Position numbers and translations under genes: made by a program. A DNA stretch of 64,000 nt from Limanda limanda (Eukaryota; Chordata; Actinopteri; Pleuronectiformes; Pleuronectidae). The notes under the pieces were generated by a model. That model did no database searches and had not been told where the DNA came from. It was given only the letters and a program-made list of their open reading frames with translations. The stretch spans positions 4,612,930 through 4,676,929 of the forward strand of contig NC_083645.1 in the NCBI RefSeq assembly GCF_963576545.1, in the 5' to 3' direction. Of the stretch, positions 51,361 through 64,000 are shown one piece after another. Position 1 is the stretch's first letter; every line of letters begins with the position of its first letter.

Positions 51361-53758
51361 GAAGATCACCGTCTACCGACCCACGCAGCTCTACCCACCG
51401 GCCTCGTCCCTTTACCACCTCAACTTCCAGAACAACTACTTAATCATACTTTACCCAAACTCATTCCTGAACTTCACCCACGCTGTGTCACTGCAGCTGG
51501 GGAACAATAAACTGCAGAACATCGAAGGTGGCGCCTTCCTGGGGATGAGTGCATTGAAACAGCTGCACCTGAACAATAATGAGTTAAAGGTGCTGCGAGC
51601 GGACACTTTTCAAGGGATAGAAAACTTGGAATACCTTCAGGCTGACTACAACTTGATAAAATATATTGAAAAGGGAGCATTTAACAAACTGCACAGGCTA
51701 AAAGTGCTAATTCTGAATGATAATCTTGTACAGGCACTACCTGACAACATATTTCGCTTTGCCTCACTCACCCACCTGGATATAAGGGGAAACAGGATCC
51801 AGAAGCTTCCCTATTTGGGTGTTCTGGAGCATATAGGGCGCATAGTAGAGCTGCAGCTGGACGACAACCCCTGGAACTGTACCTGTGATTTAGCACCTCT
51901 CAAAGCATGGCTTGAAAACATGCCATATAATATTTTCATCGGTGAGGCCATATGTGAAACACCAAGTGATTTGTACGGGAGGCTCCTGAAAGAAACCAAC
52001 AAACAGGAGCTTTGTCCCATGGGAACAGGAAGTGACTTTGATGTAAGGATGCCGCCTGCACCGCCAGATAATGACCCCTCCAAAATGTCTCCGACCACCG
52101 GGGCGCCCATGGCCACAAAATCGCCAAAAACCACTGACTCATCAAAGATATACGGTAATGGTATTGTGGCTGGTTTGCCCCCCTTTGGAAGAAATAGTCA
52201 GATAGTTTCCTTTCAGACACGGACCCCTCCATTGATGTGTCCACAGCCCTGCAGTTGTAAAGCCCACCCATCTGACTTCGGCATTAGTGTCAGCTGCCAG
52301 GAGAGGAGTATTAAAAGTCTGGCTGATCTAAGTCCCAAACCCCTAAATGCCAAGAAACTTCACCTGAGTGGGAACTACATCCGTGACATAAGTCCAGCAG
52401 ATTTCCAAGGGTTTGAGGGCTTAGATTTGTTACACCTTGGCAGTAATCAAATTTTCACAGTCCAGAAAGGTGTGTTTTCTAACCTCACTAACCTGAGGAG
52501 ACTGTATTTGAATGGAAACCAGCTTGAAGAGTTACACCCAGAGATGTTTTTGGGCCTCACAAATCTACAGTACCTATATTTGGAATACAATGCCATAAAA
52601 GAAATCTTAGCAGGCACATTTGACTCCATGCCGAACCTCCAACTCCTGTATCTCAACAATAATGTTCTGCGGAGTCTTCCCGCCTATGTGTTTGCGGGTG
52701 TATCTTTAGCCAGACTGAATCTAAAAAACAATCACTTCATGACCCTACCAGTGAGCGGTGTCTTGGACCAGCTGCAGTCATTGACCCAGATAGACCTGGA
52801 AGGAAACCCATGGGAGTGTTCCTGTGATCTGGTCGCCCTAAAACTCTGGCTAGAGAAGCTAAGTGATGGAGTGGCCGCCAAAGAGGTGAAATGTGCCTCC
52901 CCGGTGCAGTTCTCCAACGTTGAGCTGCGCCTTTTAAAAAATGAGATCCTATGTCCTAAACTCATTGCAAGGCCGCCGTTTATTCAAACTAGCGCCACGC
53001 CTGTTTTGACCTCTGTGTCGCCTGCTGGAGTTGGCAAAGCACCACCGGGAGGACCTGTGCCTCTATCGATTATGATCCTTAGCATCCTTGTGGTGCTTAT
53101 TCTGACAGTGTTTGTGGCCTTCTGCCTTTTGATCTTTGTCTTGAGGCGGAATAAAAAACCAGTGGGTAGGCAGGAGGGGCTAGGGAATCCGGAGTGTGGC
53201 TCTATGTCATTGCAGCTCCGCAGACACAACCATAAATCTGGCAAGAAAGGTTCCATCCCTGGGGACGACTTAGGAGGCGAGACATTCATCCCCCAGACCA
53301 TTGAGCACATTGGCAAGAGCCACACCTGCGGAATCGGACGCTCCTCCGACATGGATGCTGGGTACAAGTTTGCTGAATCACAGAGGCAGAAAATCATCTT
53401 CCGGAACACCAGCGAGAAGGAAAAAGAGGCACTCTCCACCCTGGAGCGCAACAAACGCCTCAGCACCATCGATGAACTGGAGGAGTTCCTTCCAAACCGA
53501 GAGCCCAGCATGTTCATTCAGAACTTCTTGGACGGCAAAAGAGATTTCAACAGCATAGGGATGGGTGGGTACGAGATCCGCTACCCGGACAAAACGCTGG
53601 ATAAAAAGATGAAGAAGTCGTCACTGATAGGCGGGAATCACAGTAAGATCGTGGTGGAGCAGAGAAAAAGTGAGTATTATGAGCTGAAAGCCAAGCTACA
53701 AGGAACGCCTGATTACCTGCAGGTGCTGGAGGAGCAGACTGCACTGAGTAAAATGTAG
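51173..53758 (+). CDS. slitrk4: SLIT and NTRK-like protein 4, single coding exon
   Basis: This type I membrane adhesion protein acts at neuronal synapses. Family members bind presynaptic LAR-type receptor phosphatases through the first LRR block and promote synapse formation and neurite control (family knowledge). Of 861 residues, 1-16 ([16 protein letters not shown]) form a signal peptide. Then come a Ser-rich spacer (17-43), LRRNT cysteines C46/C49/C51/C62, LRRs ~80-230, LRRCT 233-282 (NPWNCTCDL), a Thr/Pro linker, a second LRRNT (C356/C360/C362/C375), LRRs ~390-545, a second LRRCT (NPWECSCDL), a membrane helix ~629-656 and a ~205-residue tail ending in [17 protein letters not shown]-glycosylation sequons include N100, N235 and N437. 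Residues around [22 protein letters not shown] and [19 protein letters not shown] identify SLITRK4 rather than SLITRK1/2/3/5/6. The frame is open from an ATG at 51095, but that ATG lies in the predicted intron. The ATG at 51173 is the first in-frame one in the exon, has a G at -3 and starts the signal peptide. Human SLITRK4 is about 837 residues; most of the excess here is N-terminal. Confidence 0.97.
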   Translation: MLLILLLAAFSSSISGSLSSSLSSPSMSDGPPMADPSTSDLMAETCSACSCMSVENVLYVNCEKITVYRPTQLYPPASSLYHLNFQNNYLIILYPNSFLNFTHAVSLQLGNNKLQNIEGGAFLGMSALKQLHLNNNELKVLRADTFQGIENLEYLQADYNLIKYIEKGAFNKLHRLKVLILNDNLVQALPDNIFRFASLTHLDIRGNRIQKLPYLGVLEHIGRIVELQLDDNPWNCTCDLAPLKAWLENMPYNIFIGEAICETPSDLYGRLLKETNKQELCPMGTGSDFDVRMPPAPPDNDPSKMSPTTGAPMATKSPKTTDSSKIYGNGIVAGLPPFGRNSQIVSFQTRTPPLMCPQPCSCKAHPSDFGISVSCQERSIKSLADLSPKPLNAKKLHLSGNYIRDISPADFQGFEGLDLLHLGSNQIFTVQKGVFSNLTNLRRLYLNGNQLEELHPEMFLGLTNLQYLYLEYNAIKEILAGTFDSMPNLQLLYLNNNVLRSLPAYVFAGVSLARLNLKNNHFMTLPVSGVLDQLQSLTQIDLEGNPWECSCDLVALKLWLEKLSDGVAAKEVKCASPVQFSNVELRLLKNEILCPKLIARPPFIQTSATPVLTSVSPAGVGKAPPGGPVPLSIMILSILVVLILTVFVAFCLLIFVLRRNKKPVGRQEGLGNPECGSMSLQLRRHNHKSGKKGSIPGDDLGGETFIPQTIEHIGKSHTCGIGRSSDMDAGYKFAESQRQKIIFRNTSEKEKEALSTLERNKRLSTIDELEEFLPNREPSMFIQNFLDGKRDFNSIGMGGYEIRYPDKTLDKKMKKSSLIGGNHSKIVVEQRKSEYYELKAKLQGTPDYLQVLEEQTALSKM

Positions 53759-55378
53759 GGAATCCTGTGTTTGGTTTAGTGCATTGATTACACACACACA
53801 AGGAATCAGACCCACGTTCAGGCAGACAGACAGCCAAACACACCTGCCTTTCTGTGGTTATTTTTCCCCCTCAAGCCGCGCGCACACAAACACACACACA
53901 CACAGCAAAAAGTGCCTTCTGGAAATCCTTAATGACCAATGCAGAGATGGAAAAAATGGCTCCACACGACAAAGCTATTACGAGAATCAGCGTGGATGAA
54001 TTCCACAGTAAAAGACCTTTTGGATTATCCACGCCACTACATGTATGAATCCCACATACCTACCACAGGACACCATAAAAAGCAACCAGACAGTCACAGT
54101 AATATCTGCTGCTATTGAAATGGATACTTACCTTGTTATTTTTTGTTTTTCTTGTTCATCTTTTTCTCCTCCTTTTTGTTTTTTCAACCAAATCAAAGGG
54201 TCTTGAAAACAGTGCTTGAGAATATACCTTGCCGCCGTCTTCAACCCTCATTTAAAAGAGAGGGAGAAAAAAAAAAGGCAGCAGCATTGGCTGTTGTTCT
54301 TTTGCTCTGGAAAGAATCCAGAATCACTATTTCTGGGATGAGATTAACAGAATCAATGACTCAGTGGATGCTACTTTGCTTCTCTTCCTTTTTTTATTTT
54401 TATTTGCGAGGATATGTGTTTGTTCTTGGGGGGGCTCTCTGGAGTCGGCTGCAGACTCTCTGCCATCTTGTCTGGATTACACACCAGTAGCAGTACACCT
54501 GCTCTTTGCCGGGAGGCTAAACGGTTCCTGTTTACCATTCATGGGAAATGGAGGAACTGCAAAACTCTTTTGGGGAATGATTTTGTGACTAGTTTTCTTT
54601 GTGTAAAGAGCCATGTTAAATATAGTGTCTTCTGAATGGAGTTGTGTTCCTCTTCAAAATTGCTACTTAACAGTAACTGTATGTTTTGGGTGAAATCTAA
54701 CGGCACATACACTGTCAGAGGACGTTGTTTCAGAAAAATGAAAAACCCAAGGATAAAAAAAAAAAATTACAAAGCTGCTTGCCATGTAAGCGTAACCTGG
54801 ATTTTATTTTGTAAGTCTTACATTATTTGTATCTGTGGGACTGGTTTGTAAATTACAAGGAAAGATAAACATCTACACACACACAGACACACACACACAT
54901 ACTGTATGATGGAGCATCATCACCAAGAGACTACAAGCCAGAATTGTCAGACAAACCGCTAATGTTATTCAATCAGTGATCCGCCTCCCCTTGTCAGCAC
55001 TCGATTCGTAGTAAAAAAAAATTTAACAACATAGTTAATTTATTTTTCTATGCAGGATTATTTAAAGAGTTATTGTATTATTTAAAAAGAATAATACACA
55101 AAGAGTGGGAGGGACTTGATAGAACGATGTATCAGAGCTAATTCAGGCCACCAGAAGTGACTATGGAGTTGATTCAAGGGTTTTTGTTTCTCTCAGTTCG
55201 CTGAAGAACTTGACCCAGTGGACGAGTTTGTGACATGTGATCTGTGATGTTTCCTTTTCTATTGTGTCGCACTACAAACCGAGGCCTGGTAGAGTCTGTG
55301 ACGTTTCAAGCAGTTTCCTTATTCTTATATCTCCCACAATATCTTGTTCAAGGTTTCTCATTAACATTATGCAACCAA

Positions 55379-55384
55379 AATAAA
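55379..55384 (+). terminator. slitrk4: Candidate poly(A) signal AATAAA (proximal)
   Basis: A canonical AATAAA lies about 1.6 kb after the slitrk4 stop, with T/G-containing sequence downstream. It is one of two plausible cleavage signals. Confidence 0.4.
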
Positions 55385-55726
55385 TGTGCATTAAACTTGA
55401 TATGGTTCTAGGGGATTTCCGGGACAGGGATGGGTTACGGTCGGGAGACAGGGAAGTTCATGAATTGAGGCTCTAAATTGTCTGATTTGGAAAGAATCAT
55501 ATCATAAAACACCATGTGCAATATTAGTAAAAATGCTCAGTCATGATGGCTTCAAATAATTTTGTTTAATTTATTTAGTTTGAGGTTATATTGTCAAGAC
55601 AGGTTCTATTTCGAAATTCTTTTATCAACTTAACTCTATCCGGTCCTTATTTAAAAAGTATTGTTAAGTTAAAATTATGAGTGTTTATTGACATTACAAA
55701 TGAATAGAATGTATCTTGGAAAGTAT

Positions 55727-55732
55727 AATAAA
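55727..55732 (+). terminator. slitrk4: Candidate poly(A) signal AATAAA (distal)
   Basis: A second canonical AATAAA lies about 2.0 kb after the stop and is followed by T-rich and TG-containing sequence (55738-55800). Use of both sites would give alternative 3' UTRs. Confidence 0.4.
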
Positions 55733-55750
55733 TACAGTTTTCTATCAGTC

Positions 55751-58700
55751 ATAAATCTCCTGTATATTGGTTAATTTTCTCTTGTATAATCATGTTGAAA
55801 TCAAGGTATTAAAATCAGCACCTATTTGCACTGTGTCCCCCTATTTCTTTTAGTTTGCATCCTGTTAGCTTTTCTAGGCTGCTCCATTTTTAAGGGAAAG
55901 TAAAAGAAAAAAAAAAAGACTCTTCGTATGAAACTGCCAAATCTCATTTTAATTCCCACTTTGAGTTTTTCACAGAACAAGTTGTCTTACAGCTCAGTGT
56001 TGAACAGACTACAGCTGACGTGACAGAATGCAGTGCTTGTGTTGTGCGTGTACAAAAACTGGCTGCCCTTCAAGCCTATTATGTGTTTGCCTAGTTTGTT
56101 TAGTTGGAGGAAACTGGCAGTGGAACTAAGGGAACTGCTGTTTGTTACACTTAAGGCCATGAAACCGCTCTCTGCTTAATACTGTGGTTAAAACCATGTC
56201 ATTAGAATTGGTGTGAAATGTTTTCAACTTACATTTCAAGTCTTAAAAATGTTCCAGTGTGTTGTACTAAGGGGAATCTATCAGCAAGAATGAAATATAT
56301 TATTCGTTATCGTGTTTTCCTTAGTGTATAATTACATGGAATTAAAGATTTGTTGAGTTTTTGCTACCTTAGAATGAGACCTTTTGATGAACATCAGCAT
56401 AAGGCCTTCTTTAGCTAATACCACCCATGTTTCTACACTTGCCTAGATTGGACAAAACAAGCAGTGGCTGTAGGGTCTCTAAGTCTTCTGAAGGCCAATA
56501 TATATTCTACCACACGCCTTGAAGGGGAGGGCGAGGCCAGGGGTCTAACGTTCATTGTATAATAACACTTAACTGCCAGATGCTGATAAATCCTACACCC
56601 TGAACCTTTAAGCCATTTTTAATGGCGAGTTTAAAAACACAATTTAAGGGTTGTGAGCTGGTTTGCACGGTGGCTCCCTTAAACTGTCATAAAAGTCAGA
56701 TTTAAAAGGTGTGATGTAATTCATTTTTGTCCTCCGTTCCTTTGCCTTTTTGACTTTTGGAAGCAGTTTTTTGCCATTGACCCTAACATCTACCAGGTAA
56801 AAAATGTATTTTTAGGCACCTATCAAACATTCAAGTCTCCTCCACTTCAGGGGTAAAAAATTCAGATTTCCTGTTTCTGTGTAAATCCAACCTATATGGG
56901 GCTTTTGGGAAACCAAGTAGCAGAAAGTATGACTCATCCACACGCCAGAGAATTGTCCTCATTAATTATTAATACCCGTGGCAGCTATGAACTAAAAAGG
57001 GATGTGTGTGTGGGGGGGATCTGATATGTCCACCCTCTTCAAACACTCCCACTCTCTGCCTCTTCTCCACCGTCCCTCATGCCGCGCTGTAATGGAGCAG
57101 AGACATCATTTTAGATAGGTTAAAAAAAGAAAGACTCAAATTGGCTGGAAAAGTGTCTTTTCTTTCCAACATTTTACAGCAGTGACTTGGCTCCAGAGCA
57201 GGGGCTCTGTTCTTGGAAGCTCCCGGGGTCCTTGAGGGGGCTACCATGCCGTCCCTGGAAAGTCAGTTGCTTTCCATTGTAGTTTCACTAACCCGTTATT
57301 AGTGGAGTGAAAAAAGCACAAAGAGCGAGATGCTTGTGTCTTTTCCCCCTTTCTGCTCTTCTTATCCCCCCTGCCGTGGAGAAAGTTATGCAATTCGGTC
57401 CAGAACTTTAAACGAAAAACCTCCCTGCTGTGGCTCAGAGTGTATTCTGATCTGATGGGATGGCCTGCTGAAATGTGCGTCTTTATTTTTTTTTCCCGTT
57501 TCTTATGGGCTGGAATTTAAGTGGCCACCATTTGAACCAACCTGCTGGGGAAAAAGGGTAGCATGGTTAATGTGTGGCAAAGGCCACAAGGGGCGCTGTG
57601 AGCTAAGAACACAGCAGAGAGTGAGAAATGGTGTGACTTGACTGCATTAGGATTCCTCTTTGTTACGAGGAAGGTAATATATTAGTGCTGTTTTTAGTAT
57701 TGACTTAACTTTATTTCATGGGAATTTAATTTAATGGGAAAAGATATTTCAGAGATTTCTAATAAGGATTCTTATTATTTCAGAGAGTGAGTAATGAGAG
57801 TACATTCAAGCACTCAAGATCTACTTGGAAAACAAAGGAAGTAGCAAAAAAGCAAACTTGGAAATGAAAAGGAGTGGAACACAAGTGGTCACAAATCTGT
57901 ATATTGTAAAACAATAGTTTATTTTTACTTGATTGATTTAGAAAAAAAAATATTTTCTAAAATCTACACTGTTAAATAGAGTTATGGCTAGGAGCTCAAA
58001 CATGAAGCTAGAACAATGAACAGCTTGTGATCTTCAACAAGGAACAGCTTCTGCCATCCACTTCTGTCCTAATCTACATGTGTTTGTGCATGAAACAATA
58101 TTCAACTTGCCAGGCAGTTACGATGCAAATGCTCTGTTTTGTAATATCTCACATGGAAATGTTACATGTCAAACAGCACTCAAAGGCGGAAAGAAAGACT
58201 CTTGTACTACAAGGATCATCCTAAATTGGATATTATCCCTCCTCAGAAAGAACTGCTGTAGCTTTCATAATAACAAGGAAAAAGTTTTTTTGTACAAAGG
58301 TTTGATTCCTGTGAAAAGCGTGCAGTTTATTTTAAGGTTCTGTGAGCACATGTTATCTGTGACAACAGTGTGCAGTTTCATTTACCTGTGTCTTTCATTT
58401 CTGCACCTCTTCCCATTTTGTTTTACTGCACATCATTTCCTCCCAGATTGGACGCCTCCTCTTTTTCATGTTCAACTTCCCTCTCTCTCTTTTGGTCTCA
58501 GGTCATGAGCCTTTCTCATTAAAAGGACGACAGGAATAATGTATCCATGCGGTGTCTTTTTAGCAGAAGTGATTATACACCTCAAAAACAGAAACCATTC
58601 CTATGCTGCATTAATAACATTATTATCTCTCCCACAGAATTTATTCATGTACTGTAAAATAAATTACAGCAGTCTGATCTATTTTGTTCCCACACTGTTC

Positions 58701-58779
58701 CATGTCATTCCATGCAGTTCAATTTCATGGATCATTCTGCCAAAAGAGAGGAACCAAGAGTTTTAAGAAGATACTGTGC
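55751..58779. other. Gene-free stretch downstream of slitrk4
   Basis: AT-rich, non-repetitive sequence with short ORFs only. 56930-57480 is less AT-rich and could hold regulatory elements or further 3' UTR. No gene recognised. Confidence 0.45.
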
Positions 58780-59613
58780 TTCCTGTACACTTGATTAAGA
58801 ACACCTCAGTAATACTGTGTAGGGCCTCTCCTTGCTCAGTGTCAGTTCTTCTGCTTGTTGAATTCAATAGGTAGAAATTTTGCTCTGAGATTCTGCTCCA
58901 TGCTTAAATGATTCTATCCAATCATTTCTGCCCATCAACAGTCCAGGTTGGTGATGGTGTGGTAGTGTGGGGAACAATTTCCAGACACACTTAGGGCCCA
59001 TTTATACTTATCATTCATGGTTTATGTGCTAAAACCGATCAAAGTAACACTATCTTCTAATGACTACTTCCTTTAGGATAAAGCTCCATGTCACAAAGCA
59101 AAAGTATCAATCTGGTTCCATGAGCTCAGTGAGCTTCGGCAAACACCACAGTCACCATATGTGCATTTAATAGAACCTTTGGGATGAGGTCGAACGGGAG
59201 AATGGATAATATTCCCCACACCATTACACCACTAGAAGCATCCTGGACTGTTAGGCTATGTCTTTACTATCCTTAACAGTCTGCAGCTTGGCCGACAGTC
59301 TGACCACCCCCCCGACACACCTCTCACCAACAAGTTGTTTGGTCGGAAGAACTAGCGCTGACTGCGATATTTTTTGTTCTACACCATTTTGATTCTAGAG
59401 ACTGTTATAATCCCAGGAGATCAGCAGTATAGGAAAAACTCAGAGCAGCCTCAACCAGAACAGTTGTGCCACAGTCACTAAAATAATGCTGTTACCTCAT
59501 CCTGATGTTTGATGGGAACATCTGCATGCGTTAATGCTGCCTTGTGATTGGCTCATTGAACAACTGCATATATAAGTAGTTATACAGGTGTTCCTAATAA
59601 AGTGTCCACTGAC
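58780..59613. mobile_element. Decayed Tc1/mariner transposon with rearranged middle
   Basis: Imperfect terminal inverted repeats are visible: left GTACACTTGATTAAGAACACCT (58783 onward), right AGGTGTTCCTAATAAAGTG (~59586-59604). Their sequence and that of the outer parts resemble the abundant fish Tc1-like family whose ends read TTATTAGGTACACCTG. The outer segments (58800-58930 and 59205-59560) read as the transposase gene in minus orientation. A middle segment (about 58945-59200) reads in plus orientation. Multiple stops and indels make it non-functional. Confidence 0.72.
58945..59200 (+). pseudogene. Tc1/mariner transposase remnant (catalytic part)
   Basis: Plus-strand translation gives GDGVVVWGTISRHTLGPI near 58951-59005, then DKAPCHKAK...WFHELSE and QTPQSPYVHLIEPLG around 59081-59180. 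These match the Tc1 transposase blocks (VMVWG..., QDNAPCHKA with the second catalytic Asp, and PPQSPDLNPIEHLWD with the third acidic residue). Stops and frameshifts separate the blocks. The orientation is opposite to the flanking element ends. Confidence 0.75.
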
Positions 59614-62600
59614 AATACAAAAAACTCTGATGAGATTCCAATACAATTATGTCATAGTGATTTCCCCAGGGTTATCCAAGATTCAATTTGAAACATTTTT
59701 TGGACAGGGGGCATTGACCACACATGATCCTCCTCATCATCAATCGACGCTATGGATCTTAACCCATCTTGGAGAGTTAAAATCTACATAAATTGTCCTC
59801 CGCTGCGTCCTCTCAAAATCCTGCTAGTTTAACTCTCCACTTTAACCTTTTAACAGTGGCATAACTGAAAAACAAAAACCCTGTCATTGTCATATGAAGT
59901 AAAACCTATGACTGCATGGAACAGTTTAAAATAACACAGTAGGATGGTTTGCAAACCTCTGCAGTGAACAGGCTTTAACATGTACAACCACAGGTATGGT
60001 TCTAAATAAAGGTTTGTGTGGTTAAACCAGACATTGTTGCACAGCATGCATTTGTTATAATGGTCCCAATGGTGGATCCAGCCAGTTCAATCATTTGTCC
60101 CTGTCTTACATCATCAGAGCATCAAAGTCCTTTATGCTTATACCATACACTGATGTTTAATGACAAACTGTTCATTCTTAAGTTTCTCCTCTTTCCTGAA
60201 TTCTTCTTTTTTATTGATCTGGTATTTCCTTCAATTGCATGGCTCATTTCCCCTCTGACAACTTATTAAGCTCTGGTCACTGGTATGTTGCAGTGCTGAC
60301 CCATGTCTGCCAAATGATCACAATGTGCTGAGGAATGCTACCGCAGCATTTTTGGCAAGTACCATGGTCAGGGGGCGATTTAAGGAGGTATGAAAGGGAA
60401 TGGCATCTCCCCAGTTACCACAAATTACTCGATGCATCCCAAATGAGGGGAAAACAATGCCTCTCCTCCCCAGCAGCTGCCTCATTAAACATGGACACAT
60501 CCACCGGTGCTGCTCTGTTGTAGCTACTTGGCTGCCATTGCCACAAATGTACCACCATTCATGAAGACTAGAAATCTATTGTCACCTGTCTGCTGAGGAC
60601 AATGTAAAATGTTTGATTTGGATAATTGAATACACACTGTTATTGTACAGATGGATTTGTGCATGTTTCATTGGCCCCTACAGTCATGCAACTTTAGTGA
60701 CACTGTTCAAACTTTCAACACACGCACAACATCTTTCCTCAAGACATCAGCCCAAATATTATCCCCTTTTTTTATTTTCTTGAAACGAATACAGGTACAC
60801 ATTAAAGGACAGCGGTGGAATTTTACAGCACACACCATCAACTGTCAATTCTCTTTCAAATTCTGTTCTTTGAATAAATCTTTTTTTGCACGTGCTTGAT
60901 GTGAAAGGGATAATGAGTTCCTGAACAAAATGAGATATGTACATTTTTAAATAACTGCCCTCAAACAATAAAGGAGTGATTTTATGTTAAACTCTCTGTT
61001 CAGTGATACTGTTTCTGAGGTTTACACATTTATATTTCAATTTGAGGTGTAAACATAGAGGGACTTTATAACTTGTCTAAAAATTATGTTTTATGCAATG
61101 TACATATAATTTCCCCCCTAAAATATGGACTCAACTGATATTTTTTCAATGATGGGGATTATATGATTTGCCCTCTTTTAATCCACATATGTATGAAATG
61201 GGTCAGTATTGAAAAAACTAGGTCAAATCAGCAAGCTCAGAGCTTGATGTCACGAAATCCAACACACTGATCTCTGAAAGACACTACACAACCATGCTTC
61301 AGCTCCACTCATACCCACAAACTAAACTAAACTTCATTGCCAGCTTCCTCTTGTCATGGAACTCCAACCTGTTATCATTCCTATTGGTGCATGGAGTCTT
61401 CTTTTTATGACCACACAGAAAAATGCTGCATGCTCAGATTAACAGGATCAACACTTATTTTGGCAGATTCCGGTGGTGACCTGTTTCTTTTTAGTACCAG
61501 GTGCATGTAGATACATTTGAGGAAGTTCCTGTTGGTGATAAAACAGCACTAGAAAGGACGGAATTAAATCTATTTCATTGGCATAATAAGCAAGCTGGGT
61601 CAAAATAAACCTTTTCAACAGCAGACATTTTGACAGTCTGTTCTGGAAGAATGGAACTCTATTCTTTCAAAATAAATTGCATAATTTGGTGTTTTGATTG
61701 TACTTGAGGAGTCATGAATCCAAAATCAAACATCTCCCATACTGGGGAGAGACCTGTTGAGTGCAAAGGCCATTTTCATACTCCAGCTAAAAATATGCAT
61801 ATGTATTTGCTTTGCCTCTACAGGCATTCAATTGGGCATTGTCCTGTGTCCTGTATTTGTCAGCTGTCAGTAGAGGGGTGAAATCGTTCATTTCCCTTGT
61901 GCATTGCACTGTTGGATAACAATGTAACTCAGCAGCAAACTCACTGTTCAAAATGCACCTTGACTGTTTTTGACAATGTTTTGTTTTTGTTTCTCTTTGT
62001 TGTTGTGAACAGTCTATTCTTAAAAATAACCCTGCTTGGAATCACTGTACCTCATGGAACTGGGACAAGGCTCGAGTTTGTGCATGCATTGTGTTAGGGA
62101 TAAAATGGTGAATAAATATGAATGTATGTACATAATACTGAATTTATTTAATTTGTATTTTCTAGATTTGCTTTTACTTGTACAATAATATCTCTTTTTT
62201 TGGAAATACTCAATGCCAACACTCCTCTCTCCCATATGCACTTGTATTGTTTGTGTTCTACTTCACATTTATCTTTATCCTACTCTGTTCAGGTGGAAAA
62301 ATTGTGTATTGCAATGTCACATGTTAGTTTTTCTGTTTGAGAGGAGACAATAGTAGAGGAAGATGAAATGTTTTCCCTTGAAGAAGGTTTTACTGTGTTT
62401 GCTCAGGTGTTGTAACATCTCTTTGTACTGCAGGACTGTTTAACTCATTGTGTAGTCTAGCTAACAAACCCTCACGGTGCTCACATACTCGACAATAACA
62501 TTGTTCCACATCTAATGCCTTCATGAAGATGCAGTTGATGGCACTCAGTGGAAATACTCAAGGAAAATTCAAAGTTATTCTCGCTAGTTAACTAATTGCA

Positions 62601-64000
62601 CGTAGCCAAAGGATCTCTAAATTTTAAATCATAACCTTTCAGCAGTCACAAAACTTGACACAGTAATTAAACTCTTTATTATCTGTCCAATGAATCTTCA
62701 CAATATTTGTTCAACCCGATTCATGTAAGCTTGGGAGCATCTGCATGTGCAACATATCTGAGCACAAGGTGTGATTAATGCACCGCTGCTTCCTCTGGGT
62801 GCAAACCTACACGTGTTTCTATTTTATCACATTGATCTGTGAGAGATCAATGAAGGCACAGGAACAATTGCAGACAAGTAGAGGAGACATACTTTGAACC
62901 TTTGGGACTGCTCCTAGAGGTAACGTGCTTGTTTGTGTGTGTGTGTGTTTTCCTCTGCCGACCTCCCAGGGGAACACATCAGAGGCCTCCCTTTAGCTTA
63001 TATTGTACCATGAAACCTGAGACCCCTTTGAAAATACAGCTCAGAAATATTTCTTATATCAAGCATAATATAAAATGGTTATTCAAAGTACATGCTGTAC
63101 TTTTCACTGCTTGTGATCACTTGTAACTCAACAAGGATCGACCCTGTAGTCAGGAAGGAGTTTCCATTTGTTCTCACCCACTCAGTGCCTCATGGGTATT
63201 TTCTCCAACAAGTCCTCCACTTTTTTCTATAAATAAATGTTATCCATCACGTCTGAAGAAGGAATACAATGTGTTCTACAGAACTTTGTGATTGAGGTGA
63301 TCTCTAATGACAAGCTCCTCTTGGGATACCGCCTTTATCCGTCCGGGGTTACAGCCGCAGTCATCCTTCTTGCTTTCCCCTTGCCTGCCAATCCATCTTG
63401 TTTGCCTTTCTTTTCGTCTATTCATCGTCTCATTTGCCTGTCTTTCCTCTTTCCCGCACCTGAGCGGAATTATGATCCGCAGTCTTCCCTGATACATTGT
63501 GATTGATTGGGCTTTCTAGCTAACTAATGAATTGGCCCCTGAAGGACATGTAGCAGGCCAACTTTGGTAATAATGTGGACTCTGTTGAAGGCGGCTCAAA
63601 GACTCCTGACACCACAGACTTAACACGCAGTGTTTATTTGGATTTGGCTTTGGCTGGGGGTTTGTTGAGGTTTAATGTTTCAATCGCCACCAATTGCATT
63701 TCTGATGGATTATGTATATTGTCTCATAGCTATAGGCTCTAAACAAACAAGAGCAAATAATGCTCTTCCCTTTTCATTATGGGGACTTGTTTTCCTAATG
63801 GTAACAAAAACAAAAAAGTGTCCTGAAGGTTGAATGTTTAGGTACACATGTTTTAAGGTAAACATACGCTTAGGTTTAAGCCTGGATAATGACTAGGGTT
63901 AGTCAGAACAAATAGTGTGGATATTCGTCAGACGTGTTCAGAACTCTCTGAGGCATTCAGCCAAGGGGTGGCGCAGCATGCAGAGACAGGACGTAACTAA
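59614..64000. other. Gene-free right end of window
   Basis: No supported coding sequence or complete mobile element. Short TG tract at ~62933-62948. Short ORFs show no domain. Confidence 0.5.

Larger units (their letters stand above)
53759..55750 (+). other. slitrk4: Probable slitrk4 3' UTR
   Basis: AT-rich non-coding sequence follows the TAG stop. It has short CA tracts (53889-53905 and ~54876-54899), T-rich runs and no conserved ORF. The first canonical poly(A) hexamers encountered are the AATAAA at 55379 and the one at 55727, giving 3' UTRs of roughly 1.6 or 2.0 kb. The limits are inferred. Confidence 0.5.

Noticed and set aside
52984..53517. 177-codon minus-strand ORF
   Set aside because: Antisense shadow of the slitrk4 coding exon with no independent domain.
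63960..63985. GGTGGCGCAGCATGC as a tRNA-Met D-arm
   Set aside because: No anticodon or T-arm follows before the window ends; the match is too short.

Overview
The window is vertebrate nuclear DNA from a teleost fish. The evidence is one single-exon neuronal gene of a vertebrate-only family, long CA/GT, GATA and CT microsatellites, and remnants of fish-type transposons (hAT, Tc1/mariner, a MADF-carrying element, Kolobok/T2-like, a LINE of a kind common in fish). The species cannot be fixed from what is visible. There are no bacterial operons, phages, CRISPR arrays or intact viruses.

Only one protein-coding gene is well supported: slitrk4 on the plus strand, with the coding region at 51173-53758 (861 residues). 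It is a synaptic adhesion receptor with two leucine-rich-repeat blocks, one membrane segment and a cytoplasmic tail ending in the conserved tyrosine motif. Its 5' leader appears to lie in an exon ending at 50303, joined across an 827-bp GT-AG intron to the coding exon starting at 51131. The 3' UTR has AATAAA signals at 55379 and 55727. Small upstream ORFs, one immediately followed by an overlapping out-of-frame ATG, suggest translational control.

Positions 1 to about 48000 contain no recognisable gene: this is a long AT-rich upstream desert with scattered transposon relics. In order these are a LINE-type 3' tail (3.87 kb), a non-LTR retrotransposon tail (4.77 kb), one copy of an unnamed TIR family (6.2-6.76 kb), a widespread fish repeat (6.8-7.0 kb), an initiator-Met tRNA relic (7.84 kb), a hAT element with a perfect 8-bp target duplication and a captured 28S rRNA fragment (20.5-21.7 kb), a 1.78-kb inverted-arm structure with a TTAA-flanked MITE nested in it (22.5-24.3 kb), a MITE-like block (26.2-26.8 kb), a TIR element carrying a broken MADF-domain ORF (40.6-41.5 kb), another TIR-flanked block (42.5-43.07 kb) and the second copy of the unnamed family (43.45-43.91 kb). 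Several non-repetitive homeodomain-motif-rich stretches are candidate slitrk4 enhancers.

The approach to slitrk4 (47.7-48.85 kb) stacks a 224-bp GATA tract, a TATA-like/GC-rich block, a TA-rich tract and a 185-bp pyrimidine tract. Downstream (55.8-64 kb) is again gene-free apart from a decayed Tc1/mariner element at 58.78-59.61 kb, whose middle part is inverted relative to its ends.
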